Made by a program: the position numbers and the translations under genes. A stretch of DNA of 64,000 nucleotides. Origin: Vitrella brassicaformis (lineage: Eukaryota; Sar; Vitrellaceae). The DNA is taken from assembly GCA_001179505.1 (NCBI GenBank), contig CDMY01000281.1:65764-129763 (forward strand). The letters are read 5' to 3'. A model generated the notes under the pieces. That model was not told the DNA's origin and searched no databases. It saw nothing but the letters and a program-made list of their open reading frames with translations. Shown in pieces: positions 55,701-64,000 of this stretch (position 1 is the first letter of the stretch; the number at the start of each line of letters is the position of its first letter).

Positions 55701-56036
55701 AGCCCCCGACTGCTCCTTGATCTGCCGCACCACCGCCCCCTTGGACCCCACAATGAACCCCACACTCTCGGACGGCACCAGCAGTCGGTACGGCACCATG
55801 CCCTCCCTCCTCTCCCTCTCCACAGAATCCGACTCCCCCGGGTCGTCGTGGTGCGACGGCGGGCTCTTGGACACATCGTGGTGCGTGGGCGTCTCGGCGG
55901 TAGACTTGTCCATGCTGCCCTCGTCGAGTGCGTTGTTTGCGGCGGCCCCATTGCTGGCCTGGGCGCCGGCGTCCTCCTCGCCCATCCCGGCCCCTCCGCC
56001 CGCAGCCAAGGGTGCCGACGGGGGACTGCTACTCAT
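52756..56036 (-). CDS. Multi-KH-domain RNA-binding protein
   Basis: Exons downward: 55677-56036, 55538-55600, 55305-55453, 55122-55237, 54948-55030, 54520-54874, 54311-54402, 54091-54219, 53840-53978, 53701-53749, 53564-53615, 53270-53487, 52947-53192, 52756-52855; about 716 aa. Four KH domains with GxxG loops: YRLLVPSESVGFIVGSKGAV, AIIGVRGATIKSISVE, KEETGWIVGKQGAHIKQV, and LPSMVFPHLIGRSGSQVQSI, each followed by the strand-helix end (e.g. VVRITGSTQQKERALALVL, ILTITGPPLARAKACQI). A fifth, degenerate KH at the C-terminus (VVSIRGTAFSNAMAFLLLQE) lacks GxxG. Linkers are Pro/Gly/Ser-rich. PCBP/NOVA-type KH proteins bind C- or pyrimidine-rich single-stranded RNA to control splicing, stability or translation. 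Start Met chosen at 56036; the frame is open further upstream. Confidence 0.9.
53758..53782 (-). repeat. (TG)n at an intron 3' end, minus-strand gene
   Basis: Shown as CA on the plus strand; in the sense of transcription it is a TG run ending GTCGGCTGCAG before exon 10 of the KH gene. Confidence 0.8.
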
Positions 56037-56359
56037 CCAGCGGGGGATGAAGACGTACCCTTGACCCCTGATGGTGGGTATGGTGGGATGGTTGGTGAAT
56101 GTGATGATCTGGTAAGTGGTGATCCACGCCACACAACACTGGATAGTCTTGGCGCAACGAAATGCGGGGAGCGGACTACAGGGACGGTGGGACAGCTGCG
56201 TGCGGCGCACAGGGGACGTCACGATGGGCTGGGGAACGAAAATGAGGTCGCTGAACCGCCATTGTCGGCTTCGCCAAGGTGACAAACGAAAGTCAAGGCC
56301 ACAAGCTGGGATGGGGCGCCCTGGCAGCCGGTTCGCCTCTGCCGCGATTGCGAGCCAGG
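56037..56359. promoter_or_regulatory. Divergent upstream region, KH / membrane protein genes
   Basis: 323 bases between opposite start codons; the KH frame remains open through most of it, so part could be coding if translation starts further upstream. Confidence 0.35.
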
Positions 56360-57210
56360 ATGTCTGAAGGACGAGCTTGGAGGCAGAGAAAGGGGAACCC
56401 GCCCCGAAGAGGCTCAAAGGCATACAGACGCGTCAGGAGAGCTATTCTCTTTCGGCAGATCTTTGATCATCACACCAGGTCTGGACACACAGAGAGATCT
56501 GTGAGTGAGTTCGAGCGTCCTCTCTCGTTGCTGATGGCCAAGGGCAAGTTCAAGAAGCTGCGTGACACTACCCTGTCCCGCAAGGCCACGTCAACCTTCG
56601 GCAGCAAGGCGCGCGACACTGATGAGGTGGCCTTCTCGTTCCAGCAGTTCTTCATTGACCTGGTGGGGCACATACTCTATCGGCAGTTCCTGTTCCCATG
56701 CTACCCCGTCATGTGGCTGCTCTACGGCGGACGCAAGGGGGGATGGATGGCCATGAAGTAAGTGAGCTAAGCAGACAGGCAATCGAACGAACACTCACTG
56801 CAGTTGGTTGGTCGGTTGATCATGCTTGCCTCGCTGACCCCGGCTGCTGCGGTGCACCGATTGGATGCCATCAGGAACCGGCATTTCCTGAGCTTCTCGT
56901 GGCACTCGTGGCTGCCTTTGCTCACTGTGTAAGCAATGAGGGATGAGCCAGGCGCTGGTTCATTTTGTTTCATTGAGGCTTGTGTGTGTGTGTGTGTTGG
57001 TTGGTTGGTTGGTTGCCTGGCTGCAGTGTGTTCTACATGATATCGTTTTACACTTACGTTTTGGGCCGTCCTGCGTCGGTCTACGCCATCGAGATCCTCC
57101 ACATGGTGCTCGTGGTGCACCTGCACTCATTCACCGTCGCTGTTAAATACGGGTGGGTGCGGACCGCACTTAAGACAACACACAAACCCACACACAGAGG
57201 GAGGAGCACA

Positions 57211-57249
<39 letters not shown>

Positions 57250-59807
57250 CAGGTTTGTGTCGCGTCGCAGCTTCCGCGAGAGGCGAGAGCGGATGATCGA
57301 CAACAACGAGTACGAGGAGGAAATGCTCATCAGCGGCTGGCTCAACGTCAAACCCTGCAGGGCGTGCGCTGAGCTCAGGGCCGCCACCGAACGGCTCAAG
57401 GTGGACCCCAATGCACGACTCAGATTCGCCATTGCCGAAGACAATGAAGGAGTGAGTGCGCGTGTGCGTGTGCAAGACAGAGAGAGACGGATTGTGTGTG
57501 TGTGTGTGTGCTTGTGTGTGTGTGGGTCATGTGTGTGTGTAGTTTGAGGACACGCAGCAGCTGATGCACTTCCTGTCGGGCGACCCCAAGGACTTCTACC
57601 ACTGCAAGCACCTGCGGCCCTCACAGCTGCCCCCAGACGACATCGAGCAGGGCACCGCCAACGACACAACTACCGACACGACCACAAACACGTCCTCCTC
57701 GCTCCCACGGGCGCCGTCAGAAGTCAGGAAGCGGACCGCCACGTCGAGTGTGTGCACCGAACTGGTGCTCTACGACCTGCCGATGATCAAGGTGGCGCAT
57801 TACATCGTGGCCAACGTCATCCAGTACGGGCGTGTTGCCAAGCACACGATGGTGGGGCTGGGCGTGATTGCTTTCTTGACGACGCTCTTCCCGGGGATTG
57901 CGCGGATGGTCAACGGCTATGGCTTCTTCGGAAGCGACGCTGCGGTGGGTCGGTCGGCCACATATAATAACAGAATACAGGGAGGGCGGGGAGGAGGGGA
58001 GCGTGGCTGTATCTCTGTCTGTCTGTCTGTCTGTCTGTCTGGTTCTCTTGGTTTGTCAGTCGTATGTGGTGGTGGCGTGCGGCATCGTCCCTATCTTCTT
58101 CTACACTTGGGTGAATTATATGTTCCTCATCACCGCACACGCGTAAGAACACTACACCAGCCTGCCACCACAAGCCCTGCGTGAGGGACACAAACACTTT
58201 GTGTCTGTCCATGCGATGCGTTTGCCTCTCCTCCATCCATCCTATCAGTGACTTCGCGCGTCGGTGCACGTTGATGGCCTGCTGCGGCGGGCTGCTGACG
58301 CGTGACGAGGAGGACAAGGAGAGGGAGGTGCTGCAGGCCAGGGGCATGGGGGCCCTGCCTGTCCTGGACCTGGCGGACGTGTCAACCGTGCGGACGTTCC
58401 TCACACTCCGGAGGGTCCTCAAAGACTGGGGTGAGTGAGCGGGGGAGGGAGTGACACAAGCGTCTGGGTGTGTCTGTCATCGGGGGTCGATCACTGTCTG
58501 CCTGCCTGCCTTGTGTGTGCGTATGTATGTGGTATGGGCAGGTCGGCGGTATCTTCAGCGGATCACGATGTTCATCGGCTGTTTCTTCGTCGTCAATGTG
58601 GCGCTCATTGCGTGGTTCCTCTATGAGGTGAGAGTGAGTTCAGCAGCGGGGCCCCCGCCTCCACCACACAATACAAGGACATGCCAGGATCTGGCTGTAT
58701 GTCTCTCTTTGTGTGTGCCTTTCCTCGATGGCTCAGCTCTACGCGCGCAAGGTGTTCGAGATACAGACCGTCATTATAGCAGGTGAGTGAGTGGATGGTG
58801 GGGGGGTCCACAGGACAGGCCACACACACAACACAAGAAAGATGACCTCTATCTCGCACACCACACCTGCCCGCTCGCAGGGACGCACAACCTTTTGCTG
58901 GGTGCGATCTTCATCTTCCTTGTCTTCAACGGCATGACCATCAACAAGAGCGGCGAGCGACACTCATTCCTCCTCGTCAGACACCAGGACCGCATCGCCG
59001 CCATGATCCAGCTGCGACTCAAGGAACTCGCCGGCGAGCGGTGGCCACACAGCGGAGAGGAGGACGACCCTGCTGATGACCCAGCAGCAGCAGCGGACAG
59101 TGACACAAACAAGAAGACAGCAGAGGAGAGGGCCAAGTGTGTGGTGGACAGGGTGGAGCACGCCGGCACGGCATCGCAGGCATTGCCGACGGTGGCTTCG
59201 CTGCCCCCGGCTGTCAGGAGCTCGACGCGGGCAGACAGCATCACCAGCGACACAACATCCAGCAAGACACTCGGTGAGCCAGCTGGCTGCAGGGCAAGAA
59301 CCAACCACACACACACACAGTCTCGATATGTTTGTTCTGGCAGACGGGCTTCTCTCCCCCCGTCAGCTGCCCACCCAGCCGTCCTCTTCGCTCAAGTGGA
59401 CGAAGGCAGACACCAACCTCAGCGCGCTTCCCCCACCCAGCAGCGAGTCGCAGCAGCTGCAGACGCAGCAGCCGAGCAGCTACAACCAGGTCATGCAGGT
59501 GGACCCGGTGCTATATGAGCTGACCCTTGCCAAGGACAGGCTACAGATGCTCGAGCACGAGATCAAGCTTGACGGGGACGAGGCGCCCATATCCATCTTG
59601 GGCTTCAAAGCAGGTGGGTGGGGGCGTGTGGGTGGGTGGGAGAGAGGATGCTGGCTGGAACGTCTCGTGTATGCCCGTGTGTGTGCGTGCGTGTGTGTGT
59701 CTGTGCTGGGTCGATCAGAGATGGAGCTGCTGAGAGCGGTCAGCGTGATCCCCATCGCGACGGTGACGGCCATCAGCGAGTTCTGGCTCAATGAAAGGGG
59801 GGCGTGA
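56360..59807 (+). CDS. Polytopic membrane protein, unknown family
   Basis: Exons: 56360-56757, 56875-56928, 57027-57152, 57253-57451, 57543-57944, 58060-58142, 58249-58430, 58542-58627, 58737-58782, 58881-59273, 59344-59613, 59719-59807; about 775 aa. Hydrophobic segments: DLVGHILYRQFLFPCYPVMW, VVFYMISFYTYVLG, EILHMVLVVHLHSF, MVGLGVIAFLTTLFPGIARM, YVVVACGIVPIFFYTWVNY, MFIGCFFVVNVALIAWFLYE and LLLGAIFIFLVFNGMTI, so about seven membrane passes. Basic and acidic soluble loops lie between (FVSRRSFRERRERMIDNNEY). The C-terminal third is Ser/Gln/Asp-rich, then a helix (ELTLAKDRLQMLEHEIKLDG). All twelve junctions are phase consistent. No signature of a known transporter or channel was recognised. 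Start at Met 56360; an in-frame Met at 56279 exists. Confidence 0.7.
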
Positions 59808-60236
59808 TGGAGGGGGAATGAGTGCGAGATTGTGCGTCCTTCCTTCATGGCTGACTCCAACAACTCTCCCTTTATCCGTGTGCGTGTGTGCATGTGTGTA
59901 TGTGTCTGTCGAGTAAGGGGCGCTTTTTGCCCTCCCTAGGTAGGTGTGTCCGTCGTCGTGTCATGTCTGTCTGTCTGTCTGTGCTGTTGTGTGTGGTCCG
60001 GTTTTGTTTATCGGATTGCCGGGGAGTGTCAGCGGGGCGCGCTGACACTCACTTTCATGAGAGTCGTTGCGTACGCGTAATGGGCTAGCCAATGGATGGA
60101 TGGATGCACTCACACAGACATAGACACACACAGGTGTTGCTCGCGTCCATCGGCCGATATGGCTATGGCTTAGGTCTTCCCTTCACAGCACCACAACACA
60201 CCACACTCTCACGCGTCATCCGCCGCCCCATTGCCG
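59808..60236. other. Intergenic between convergent genes
   Basis: Contains a TGTC run (59962-59982) and a perfect short palindrome, AGTGTCAGC/GCTGACACT with a GGGGCGC spacer (60025-60050), a possible terminator-like hairpin. No gene. Confidence 0.5.
60025..60050. repeat. Short perfect inverted repeat (hairpin)
   Basis: AGTGTCAGC and GCTGACACT are exact complements around a short GC-rich loop in the 3'-3' intergenic region. It could form a stable RNA hairpin in either 3' UTR. Confidence 0.5.
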
Positions 60237-63084
60237 TCATCGCGTTTCGGTTGCCCCGCTCCCTCTGTGCTGTCTTCTCGCGTGGTGCCTGCTGTAGGTG
60301 AGGTACACCAGCAGCCCCAGCGCCGTCCACACACTGATGACTGCCCACCCAAGGCGTCTCAAAAATGTCGCCATCACCACATTCATCCCTGCAGGAAGCC
60401 ACTGCCAGTCGATTTGTGTGTCTCCGTCAGTTCCCCTTATGCCCTCACCCACCCACCCATGCCTAGCAGGGGTATCCATGGCGGCGCGGGGATCTCGAAT
60501 ACCTCACCATCGGCACCACCGGCACTCCCCGGCCCCAGCAGGCCTTCCCCCTCGTCCCCTTCCCCTCCCTGCTGAATGCTCGGCCGCATGCAGATCAGAG
60601 TCCGTTTGGGGCTCTTGGGGCTCGTGGCAGCAGCTGCAGCAGCTGCACTGGCAGCCGTTGCCGCGGCCTCCCTCTGCCGGATAACTAGCTCGTCAAACTC
60701 GTCGATCTCGACCTTCTTGGTGATCCTCAGCGCTGAGGAAACAGCAAGAACCAGGCCGCCGCAGAAGGTGAGCCGATGGATGACGGCAGAGGGCTCCACG
60801 AGCGTGGAGTTGGTTCCCCCAAACACGCCAAGCTGATGCATGCGATGGCCGGCGAGAGAAGGGAGACACGATAGATGTGTGCTGGTGGGGGGTATCCAGA
60901 TCCAGTCTGTACGTACGTCACCTGTATTGAGGCTATGGCTGCCTTTGTGGAGACTGCGAGCAGCCCGCAGCCGACAAGGTAGCCGACGAGTGCCAGTGCC
61001 AGGCCGGGATCTCCCTCCCTGTCTCGGTCTACCGGTGGGGACGGGAGGACAGCCAGAACCGCCTCACGAGACCTGACCAGCCAGACACGACACGCAGTAG
61101 AGAAACATACAATCGGCGGGTTTGTAGTTATGTGTCTCTGCGCGCGTGGATAGACCTGACTGACGTGACCGACCTTATCATGATGACGCCGGCGCACACG
61201 AAGGTGAAGGCCGTCAGGGTGCCGATAGAAGTCATCTCAGCCAGACTGCACACACAACATCAACCAGCACTCAAGTACACAAGTAAGGAAAGCGACTCTA
61301 CACCAGATAGCAAGAGGGAGTGCAGGGAGGAAGAACCTACCGTGCTATGTCCAAAAAGGATGCCAGGAGGGCTGCGACAATTGCCATTAGGGCGGTACTG
61401 CGGACCGGCGTGCGAAACGTCTGGTCCACCTGCCACATGCAGGAGAAATGCAGCAGTACAGTGGGTGCACCATGACGCGTACTGCGACACACTCGTCTGC
61501 CTATTTGTGCACTGCACATACATGGCTGAGCCACGTCGGTAGCAAACGGTCGCGTGCCATCGCAAAGTACAGCCTGATTTATGGATCGGAGAAACATGAA
61601 GATCGACTGCCAGCCACTATCCATCTGTGTGTCTCATGCATCTTTGGCGGCGGGTTGTGTTGTGTGCCTGACCTTGGCCCAGCCACGAGGCTGACGAGCG
61701 CCCCTGCTATGAGACCGATGACCGCACCGCCTGAGAGCCAGACCGGAGGAACGTGTTCGAGCCGAGCCTTTCGGCCATCGGTCTACCGGATATGAAAAGC
61801 TCAAGCCAAGCCGATCGGCCCCTAAACAAACCACAGAAGGAGAAGAGCCCGTGAGGATGCATGTCTCTCTCCTTTGCTTCTCGTCCGTCTGTCCACCTGA
61901 AGGCAGCCGCGAGCGGTGCGCTGAGATCCACGCTGCTCCATGGGACAATGAGTGTCAGACAGGCCGCCACCGCCACATAGATGACACTCGATACCGCCAC
62001 GGAGCCCACAAGGCCATATGGCAGCGAGTGCCGAGGGGACCGACACTCCTCCGCCAGAGAGGCAACAGCGTCAAACCTGACAGGAGACGCACACAAACGC
62101 AGACTGACGCATTCGCACCTCCTTCCCCCCCTTGTTGCGCCAACCCAATATATGCAAAGGAGATGGTCGCCGCGCCACTCAGTATACCCTCCACCCCGTT
62201 GGGTGCGAAGTTGCTCCACAGCGACCCATCCACATACGCCAGCGCGCCCAGCACGAAGGCCGCCAGGGCCGCCACCTTGAACGCGGTAATGACGCCGTTC
62301 AGCACACTCGTCGCCTTGATGCCGACACAGATGATGGCCCCGAGCAAAAGGATCAGTGAGGCCGCAAACACTCCCCTGCTTGCAATAATGGGAGCCGATT
62401 GTGTGACCAGCACGAAGGGGGCGCCGGCAGGCGAGGGAGAGAGGGGCGCTCCCAAGCCAGTGAAAAAGCCCTGCGTGTAGGATGCCCAGCCCCGGGCAAT
62501 GGTCGCCGCACCCACCGTGTACTCGAATGCCAGTGTCCAGCCGAGCAGGAAGGCCGGCAGCTCTCCCGACGTGCAGAAGGTGAACGAGTACGCACTCCCT
62601 GATTGGCAGAGAGCGAGTATGGGTGTGTGTGCTGCAGCCGCTACCGTTTCTCTGGCTGGCTGGGCTGACCTGCGATGGGTATCCGTGTGGCCAGCTCTGC
62701 ATAGCACAAAGACGAGCACATGGCCGACAGCCCCGCAATGAGAAACGACACGACGACGGCCGGGCCAGCCCGGCGAGCGGCTACCCCCGACAGAACGAAG
62801 ATGCCTGAACCAACTGCACTCACATACGTATACATTGCAATTAAGGGCGCCATCCATCCGTCCATCCGTCGAGTCGACGTGCGTCCCTTACCGACTTTGC
62901 CCACGCCGATGAGCAGGAGGTCATTGGAGGTGAGGCACCTTTCGAGGCCTGCATCTGCACCTGCCGCGGTCTCATCTGCCAGATCCGTCAACGACTTGCG
63001 CCTCATCATCTCCAAATGAGGTCTACTGGAGGACGGCTGGCGCGAGCCCAGGAATCCAGGGCCTGCGAGCCTCCATCCCCTCAT
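60237..63084 (-). CDS. Cationic amino acid transporter (APC superfamily, SLC7/CAT type)
   Basis: Exons downward: 62892-63084, 62670-62813, 62145-62598, 61897-62076, 61787-61821, 61673-61730, 61522-61573, 61341-61429, 61174-61245, 60922-61072, 60457-60832, 60237-60388; about 651 aa. CAT landmarks in order: LLLIGVGKVVGSGIFVLSG (TM1), AGPAVVVSFLIAGLSAMCSS, CYAELATRIPIAGSAYSF, GWTLAFEYTVGAATIARGW, FDAVASLAEECRSPRHSLP, WLELFISGGAVIGLIAGALV, RLYFAMARDRLLPTWLS, TPVRSTALMAIVAALLAS, LAEMTSIGTLTAFTFVCAGV. Then two later membrane segments separated by a disordered Ala/Ser/Gly stretch. Predicted function: uptake of basic or other amino acids at the plasma membrane or vacuole. Exon 5 is 35 bases and was needed to restore TM7. 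The start could be Met 63084 or the MMRRKSL pair near 63009. Confidence 0.93.
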
Positions 63085-63146
63085 TTGTAAACTCTGCCGA
63101 TCGGAGGAGTTTGGATCTGATTTTGGAGGTGGCCTGGGTGGCGAAG
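63085..63146. promoter_or_regulatory. 62-base divergent upstream region
   Basis: Only 62 bases separate the start codons of the CAT transporter (63084, minus) and the PAM2 protein (63147, plus), so the 5' UTRs and promoters must overlap unless one starts at a later Met. Confidence 0.4.
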
Positions 63147-63918
63147 ATGCCGCAGCTCAACCCCTACGCTGATGTGTTTGTGCCCCGCCTGTGGTCATCC
63201 TCCGCACACTATGGCCAGGACGTACTCAAAGGTACACACGCCAGGGAAAACCCTTCCCGCCATCCCATCCATCTATCCATCCATCCATCCATCCATCCAT
63301 CCCTCTCTCTATACCTCCCTCCTCAGGTGTGTACGAGCCCAACGTTCCGGTGATCCCCTTCTCGTCCATGCTGATGTCTAACGCCTCGAACACGCTGGAT
63401 GACGTCAATGACAATTCTGGCAGCTCACCGCCACACGGACTTGCCTCCGCTCTGGTAGGTATGGTGCGCATCAACACACGAAACATTGCAGGTTCCTACT
63501 TACCCTTTCTGCCTGTTTGTTGCAGGCTCGTTTGGACGGCGAGGGTGCCCACGGTGTGGCGACCACTCTCACCTTCCTTCTGCAGCCGCCGGCCGACACA
63601 CACTACAAGAAGGACCAGCTGGACCTCATGGCGCCCGCTGAGGACGGCCAGCAGCAGCACCGTGTGACGACCCCCAGGAGCGACACCACAGACGCCGGCA
63701 GCACCAACATGAGCATCAGCATCGACGACTATCACACCGCGACCGACGCACCCCTAGGCCTGACCGCCGACATGCTGCCTGAAGTGAAGGGGTGTGGCGG
63801 TGGGGCCGGGTCCTGGCTGGAGGGAGTGATGCAGATGGGCGCCGGTAGCACGGTGCTCGGTTGCAATGCGTTCCACGCCACCAAGGCAGTGACGCTCGAG
63901 TGGGATATGCTGGAGTGA
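63147..63918 (+). CDS. Small protein with N-terminal PAM2 (PABP-binding) motif
   Basis: Exons: 63147-63231, 63327-63454, 63526-63918; 201 aa. Right after the start the sequence MPQLNPYADVFVPRLW contains LNPxAxxFxP, the PAM2 consensus that binds the MLLE domain of poly(A)-binding protein (as in PAIP1/2, ataxin-2, eRF3, LARP4). The rest is acidic and Ser/Thr/Asp-rich with no fold I recognise; it ends VLGCNAFHATKAVTLEWDML. A role in mRNA metabolism through PABP is therefore inferred. The frame is open upstream to a TTG at 63111 but the first ATG is 63147. Head-to-head with the CAT gene. Confidence 0.7.
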
Positions 63919-64000
63919 GCGAGAGAGTGGGGGAGTGAGTGGCTGACAGACACATCCACACACACATCCACACTTTTTTTCGTGCCTTCACGACTTGCTG
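63919..64000. other. Window end, downstream of the PAM2 gene
   Basis: Likely 3' UTR; a CACATCCACA short repeat and a T run are present. Nothing coding seen. Confidence 0.4.

Noticed and set aside
63111-63146. Upstream TTG start for the PAM2 protein
   Set aside because: Eukaryotic initiation at TTG is unlikely and an ATG follows 36 bases later just before the motif.

Overview
This is a nuclear genome fragment from a GC-rich, intron-dense eukaryote. Nearly every gene is cut into short exons by GT-AG (sometimes GC-AG) introns of about 50-150 bases, and many introns carry TG or TGTC microsatellites next to the 3' splice site. The gene content (a CFAP20 ciliary protein, a TmcB-like giant membrane protein, a possible alveolin-type cytoskeletal protein, an H-G-type protein kinase) suggests an alveolate. 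Base composition and intron style look to me like a chromerid such as Vitrella brassicaformis, but that is inference, not a database match. I found no tRNA, rRNA, CRISPR, operon or prokaryotic gene.

Layout. 1-1046 (-) 5' part of a protein kinase with an altered catalytic loop; 1250-3433 (+) MYB transcription factor; 4364-5882 (-) IMP4; 6247-8947 (+) unknown protein spanning a 300-base assembly gap; 8948-11856 repeat-rich desert; 11857-12747 (+) small secreted Cys protein; 13325-16177 (-) fusion of a PNPOx-like FMN domain and a ferredoxin-NADP-reductase-like domain; 16421-19122 (+) GT34 glycosyltransferase; 19641-22012 (-) polytopic membrane protein; 22213-25763 (+) COQ8/ADCK kinase-like protein; 26273-27569 (-) aspartyl/asparaginyl beta-hydroxylase; 27701-29440 (+) coiled-coil protein; 30112-30880 (-) Cys-containing protein; 31018-32807 an inverted-repeat element with ~0.5 kb arms and a gene fragment inside; 32919-35734 (+) MFS sugar transporter; 36377-37663 (-) CFAP20; 37889-46082 (+) TmcB-like 33-exon gene; 46539-47630 (-) intronless F-box-like protein; 47850-49525 (+) alveolin-like protein; 49526-52755 repeat-rich desert; 52756-56036 (-) multi-KH RNA-binding protein; 56360-59807 (+) polytopic membrane protein; 60237-63084 (-) cationic amino acid transporter; 63147-63918 (+) small PAM2-motif protein.

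Most neighbours are divergently paired with short shared upstream regions (62 to ~320 bases between start codons), so bidirectional promoters are probably the rule. Functionally the genes are housekeeping or cell-structure genes: ribosome biogenesis (IMP4), ubiquinone-related kinase (COQ8-like), transport (MFS, CAT), glycosylation (GT34), RNA binding (KH, PAM2), cilium or cortex (CFAP20, TmcB-like, alveolin-like). There is no sign of a functional gene cluster. The most unusual structures are the inverted-repeat element, the number of GC-AG introns, the very small exons, and the HGN catalytic loop of the kinase.

All exon models were made by hand from splice-site consensus, reading frame and protein-family conservation. 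Each modelled internal junction was checked for phase. Untranslated regions were not modelled except where stated.
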